A DNA stretch of 64,000 nucleotides, taken from contig NZ_JH601133.1 in assembly GCF_000245795.1 (NCBI RefSeq), positions 1,487,505 to 1,551,504 of the forward strand. Reading direction: 5' to 3'. Numbering within the stretch: position 1 is the first letter of the stretch; each line of letters opens with the position of its first letter. Positions 63,171 to 64,000 of this stretch are shown piece after piece. The stretch is from Facklamia languida CCUG 37842. GTDB taxonomy: Bacteria > Bacillota > Bacilli > Lactobacillales > Aerococcaceae. A model generated the notes under the pieces. That model made no database searches. It saw only the letters and a program-made list of their open reading frames with translations, and was not told the origin of the DNA. The translations under genes and the position numbers were made by a program.

Positions 63171-64000
63171 ATGACACTCAAACAAGCCTTAATTTATCTC
63201 ATCATCAAACAGGTCTCGTACCGGGATCGATGGCATTTCATTGCCTACCGCCAGCAACTTCCCCTGGAAGATCCGGAGGCCAACCGGCAAACGGTTCAAG
63301 CGCTTATCTCGCAGGGCATTTGGTCTAATAAGTATTGCGATTTATTCCAGGACTGGGCTGACCACGTCCAGTCCATTCGAGCTTTAGAATCCCAGGCCTT
63401 GATGATTGGGGAAGCAGCTTACCCAGCCCTCTGGCTCCAGATCTACCAACCTCCCCAGATTATTTTTTACCGCGGGTCATTAGACCTTTTGAATGACCCG
63501 CTCATCTCCATTGTTGGTTCCCGTAAGCTCTCGGTTTACGGTCAAACCATCGGCCACCATCTAAGCCGAACATTGGCCCAGGCTGGCTTTTGCTTGGTGT
63601 CTGGCTTGGCCCAAGGGGCAGATGCCCTTGCTCATCGAGCGGCCCTGGGCTTAGAAAGAGGGCATACCATCGCGGTGATTGCGTCCGGCTTCCAGGCTTA
63701 TTATCCTAGCCACCATCGCCAGCTCCAAGACCAACTGATGAAGGATCAGTTAGTCCTGTCGGAGTATTTGCCTAGTCAGGGCATTCGTAAACATCAATTC
63801 ATCGCCCGCAATCGGCTCGTCGCCGGTCTCTCACCTGCTACACTGGTCCTGCAAGCGGCGCAGCATTCAGGCTCTTTGATTACGGCCAACTATGCACTGG
63901 AAGCTAACCGTCAAGTCTACGCCCTGCCAGGTCCTATTCATGACCCGCAATCCTATGGCTGTAATGCATTAATTGCGGCAGGTGCGACACCTGTCGTCAG
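63171..64000 (+). CDS. dprA: DNA-processing protein DprA (incomplete at window end)
   Basis: Loads RecA on incoming single-stranded DNA during natural transformation. The N-terminal 276 codons are in the window; the frame is still open at 64000. Visible: a short SAM-like helical part, then the Rossmann-like DprA core with SIVGSRKLSVYGQ (about 116-128), SGLAQGADALAHRAAL (about 143-158), and RNRLVAGLSPATLVLQAAQHSGSLITANYALE, the family's phosphate-binding region. ATG 63171 follows aaggaggg. No other competence gene is in the window. Confidence 0.93.
   Translation, partial: MTLKQALIYLIIKQVSYRDRWHFIAYRQQLPLEDPEANRQTVQALISQGIWSNKYCDLFQDWADHVQSIRALESQALMIGEAAYPALWLQIYQPPQIIFYRGSLDLLNDPLISIVGSRKLSVYGQTIGHHLSRTLAQAGFCLVSGLAQGADALAHRAALGLERGHTIAVIASGFQAYYPSHHRQLQDQLMKDQLVLSEYLPSQGIRKHQFIARNRLVAGLSPATLVLQAAQHSGSLITANYALEANRQVYALPGPIHDPQSYGCNALIAAGATPVV

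Overview
The window reads as the chromosome of a low-to-mid GC Gram-positive coccus or rod of the order Lactobacillales. The evidence is PolC, a class I fructose-bisphosphate aldolase, a class III fructose-1,6-bisphosphatase, the truB-ribF-hrcA-grpE-dnaK-dnaJ-lepA order, the rimP-nusA-rnpM-ylxQ-infB-rbfA operon, and Shine-Dalgarno sequences close to AAAGGAGG. The family Aerococcaceae (Aerococcus-like) is my best guess, but it is an inference and not proven here. No rRNA or tRNA gene was seen.

Layout. 1-3.35 kb is an AT-rich accessory island: a frameshifted ABC ATPase, an ABC-2 permease, the remnant of a second ABC ATPase and an AT-rich RsgA paralogue. 3.4-19.6 kb is core metabolism and stress: fbp, a YitT-family protein, argS, a HAD phosphatase, a MIP18/DUF59 protein, clpB with two CtsR-like boxes, an AI-2E-family permease, nfeD-floA, a lipase-like protein, and a small XRE regulator with its membrane partner. 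19.9-30.6 kb is the translation and envelope block rpsB, tsf, pyrH, frr, uppS, cdsA, rseP, polC. 31.7-37.0 kb is the rimP-to-rbfA operon. 38.2-47.0 kb is truB-ribF followed by the HrcA-controlled chaperone genes and lepA. 47.2-54.3 kb holds a class I aldolase, 5-formyltetrahydrofolate cyclo-ligase, ung, a CPBP protease, an ABC-F protein, thyA and folA. 54.3-56.6 kb is a second AT-rich island, a broken lanthionine-synthetase-like (LanC) gene followed by an MFS transporter. 56.6-64 kb holds hemolysin III, yozE, deoD, a ctpA-type protease, rbgA, rnhB and the start of dprA.

The most unusual content is not a protein gene. Four of the largest gene-free gaps (30.7-31.6, 37.0-38.1, 50.4-50.5 and 57.4-58.7 kb) carry eleven copies, eight complete and three partial, of a roughly 165-200 nt repeat. 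Each copy folds as one long outer stem, whose sequence differs between copies while staying self-complementary, enclosing two conserved hairpins whose stems show paired (compensatory) base changes. This looks like a selected RNA or cruciform structure or a non-autonomous mobile element. I do not recognise the family. A second item is a compact minus-strand unit at 9.17-9.41 kb with a consensus promoter, ribosome binding site, 47-codon ORF and intrinsic terminator.

How the genes work together: most are growth housekeeping (ribosome assembly, translation initiation and elongation, replication, lipid and wall precursor synthesis, folate-dependent dTMP synthesis) plus heat-shock quality control. 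Visible control sites are CIRCE at hrcA, CtsR-like boxes at clpB, and structured or attenuator-like leaders at rpsB, rimP and argS.
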